39,759 nucleotides of DNA from an uncultured Eubacteriales bacterium (lineage in GTDB: Bacteria; Bacillota; Clostridia; Christensenellales; Aristaeellaceae): positions 1 to 39,759 of the forward strand of contig CADCHI010000021.1 of NCBI GenBank assembly GCA_902801165.1. The letters are read 5' to 3'. The translations under genes were made by a program, and so were the position numbers. This document shows positions 38,802 to 39,759 of this stretch, piece after piece; position 1 is the first letter of the stretch; each line of letters starts with the position of its first letter. A model generated the notes under the pieces. It did no database searches and had not been told where the DNA came from. It worked only from the letters and a program-made list of their open reading frames with translations.

Positions 38802-39398
38802 TTACTTCTTCTGTCTTAGTCTATCGAAGAATTGCCTGATCTCCTGACGTTTATTTTCTACCATGGCGTTCCATTCCGCCTTCTTTTCCGCCCGGAGCTT
38901 TGCCCGCGCTTCCTTCGCCATTTTGCGCTCAAGGGCCCATTTTGCGCTCAAGGGCCTGCGCTTTTTCAACTTCCTCAGCGACCTCCGCAGCGTCATGCCG
39001 GATGATTTCTACCTTGAAAGGATCAACCGCGCGCTCAAAGCGCATATCACGTCTTCCTGAACCAACGCAATCAGGGCTGTGCCGCCATCGCGTATATCCG
39101 TACATACCTGCTCGATCAGCGAAGCACTCTGAACCGCGTCATCTGCATCTACCGTGCTTCCAACCAATGCGCCCATGCTGCCGCCAAACAGCACGCCCAG
39201 CGGCCCGCCCAATATGCCAACTAGGCTGCCGATCAATGAGCCATATGCCGCGTCATCCGTAGTGTCGATGCCCGTATCAAAGCCATCTTTTAAGACGATA
39301 TGCCCGTTTTCTTTCTTGATCAGACTGGCCGCAGATACGAAATACCCGCTACCGTCTGGGTGACGCTTTATTTCCGACAAAGCCTGATATGCTTCGAA
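38802..39398 (-). pseudogene. DUF1269-like membrane protein broken by two frameshifts
   Basis: Reading across frames gives one family-like protein: EAYQALSEIKRHPDGSGYFV, IDTTDDAAYGSLIGSLVGILGGPLGVLFGG, GTALIALVQED, then (shifted) MRFERAVDPFKVEIIRHDAA, EVAEEVEKAQALERKM, then (shifted) AKEARAKLRAEKKAEWNAMV to FFDRLRQKK. The first shift is near 39050 and fits two extra bases (GAC-GT-GAT-ATG). The second is a 19-bp tandem duplication at 38920-38957. The first dozen residues are also missing, lost next to the Hsp20 downstream hairpin. Pieces remain open as 39009-39380 and 38802-38996, and could still be translated separately. DUF1269 proteins are small membrane proteins of unclear role. Confidence 0.65.
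38920..38957. repeat. 19-bp tandem duplication
   Basis: ATTTTGCGCTCAAGGGCC occurs twice, starting at 38920 and 38939, with one differing base after each copy. It adds 19 bases (not a multiple of three) inside the DUF1269-like reading frame. Removing one copy restores the frame EKAQALERKMAKEARAK. Confidence 0.75.
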
Positions 39399-39402
39399 GC
39401 CC

Positions 39403-39431
39403 CTGCCGGAGCAAATCCAGCAGGGGCAGAT
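39403..39431 (-). terminator. Hairpin downstream of Hsp20 gene
   Basis: GCCCCTGC and GCAGGGGC arms around about 13 bases, just past the Hsp20 stop at 39438. On the minus strand it is followed by TTCGAAGC instead of a T-tract, as if its tail had been lost where the DUF1269-like remnant begins. Confidence 0.45.
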
Positions 39432-39437
39432 TCTGTT

Positions 39438-39758
39438 TTATCCCTCAATCATGATGACCTTTTTCTCAGGAAGCTTCTTTTCTTCCTTCTTGGGGATGTT
39501 CAGGCTCAGCACGCCATGCTCCAGCTTTGCGCCGATGTCCGCCTCCGTAAGGGTATCGCCCACATAGAAGCTCCTCTGCATCGTACCGGCCCAGCGCTCC
39601 TGGCGGATGATCTTGCCCTTCTTTGTGGTCTCGTCTTTATCGAGGCCCTTCGAGGCGGTAACGGTCAGGTAGCCGTTCTGCAGCTCCAGCGTGATGTCTT
39701 CCTTCTTGAAGCCCGGCAGATCAATATCTACTTCGTAGTGATCCTCATGCTCATGCAC
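39438..39758 (-). CDS. Hsp20/alpha-crystallin small heat-shock protein (partial)
   Basis: The 5' end lies beyond the window. The visible 106 residues hold the alpha-crystallin domain: DHYEVDIDLPGFKKEDITLE, NGYLTVTASK, RQERWAGTMQRSFYVGD, and the C-terminal A-x-x-x-N-G-V-L motif as AKLEHGVLSLNIPK, then the PEKKVIMIE tail. It holds unfolding proteins as an ATP-independent chaperone. A GTG at 39758 opens the visible frame but is probably internal, since family members have about 35-45 more residues. Confidence 0.9.
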   Translation of the reverse strand: MHEHEDHYEVDIDLPGFKKEDITLELQNGYLTVTASKGLDKDETTKKGKIIRQERWAGTMQRSFYVGDTLTEADIGAKLEHGVLSLNIPKKEEKKLPEKKVIMIEG

Positions 39759-39759
39759 G

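Noticed and set aside
38602-39398. CRISPR-like or tandem repeat array in the right end
   Set aside because: Only a single 19-bp duplication is present; no regular spacers.

Overview
The window looks like chromosome from a high-GC member of the Clostridia (Bacillota), most like uncultured gut or rumen Christensenellales/Aristaeellaceae-type bacteria. The grounds are strong AGGAGG ribosome binding sites, the gene families present (peptide/nickel-type ABC transporter, a membrane-bound AraC regulator with an outside sensor, GH1, GH78, GH95-like, Gfo/Idh/MocA), and structured or heptameric repeats between operons. The taxonomic guess is inference only. No rRNA, tRNA or CRISPR was seen.

Layout. 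(1) 1-2622: a structured repeat, a thioredoxin/TlpA-like gene, and an intact ORF that is a chimera of a radical SAM N-terminal half and an ABC-2 permease C-terminal half. (2) 2858-10803, minus strand: a compact seven-gene operon with a carboxylesterase, an acetyl/feruloyl-esterase-like hydrolase, a DUF5060/DUF4038-type glycosidase, a DUF3237 protein, a clan-A glycosidase, an Old-Yellow-Enzyme-type Fe-S/FAD ene-reductase and a small FMN split-barrel protein. (3) 11163-16604, minus: a complete Opp/Dpp-type ABC importer (A-B-C-D-F order), divergent from a membrane AraC-type regulator (16914-19319) and a small membrane protein. (4) 20040-30731: a glycoside island. A GH1 - VOC - Gfo/Idh/MocA operon faces a cupin/AraC regulator, followed by two GH78-like rhamnosidases and a GH95-like enzyme. 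Two minus-strand promoters, 7.5 kb apart, share a 35-bp upstream block at the same distance from the -35 box, which suggests one regulon. (5) 30752-39759: a patchwork of intact genes (aldo/keto reductase, flavodoxin, LysR, diaminopropionate ammonia-lyase, GrpB-like, PPOX-ferredoxin, Rrf2, a secreted tandem-repeat protein, Hsp20) mixed with at least six truncated or frameshifted remnants (DHFR-like, GNAT, DUF1294, serine recombinase, an unidentified internal fragment, DUF1269-like).

How it may work together. The transporter and its divergent sensor could bring in plant-derived oligosaccharides or glycosides (or peptides). The esterases and glycosidases would remove acyl groups and sugars. The ene-reductase would reduce a released unsaturated aglycone such as a hydroxycinnamate. 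The second island would trim rhamnosyl/glucosyl decorations under control of the 23179 AraC regulator. The most notable items are the shared AraC operator, the twin 25-bp dyads in front of the tandemly duplicated secreted protein, the esterase-glycosidase-ene-reductase operon, the chimeric ORF and the DUF1269-like pseudogene broken by a 19-bp tandem duplication.
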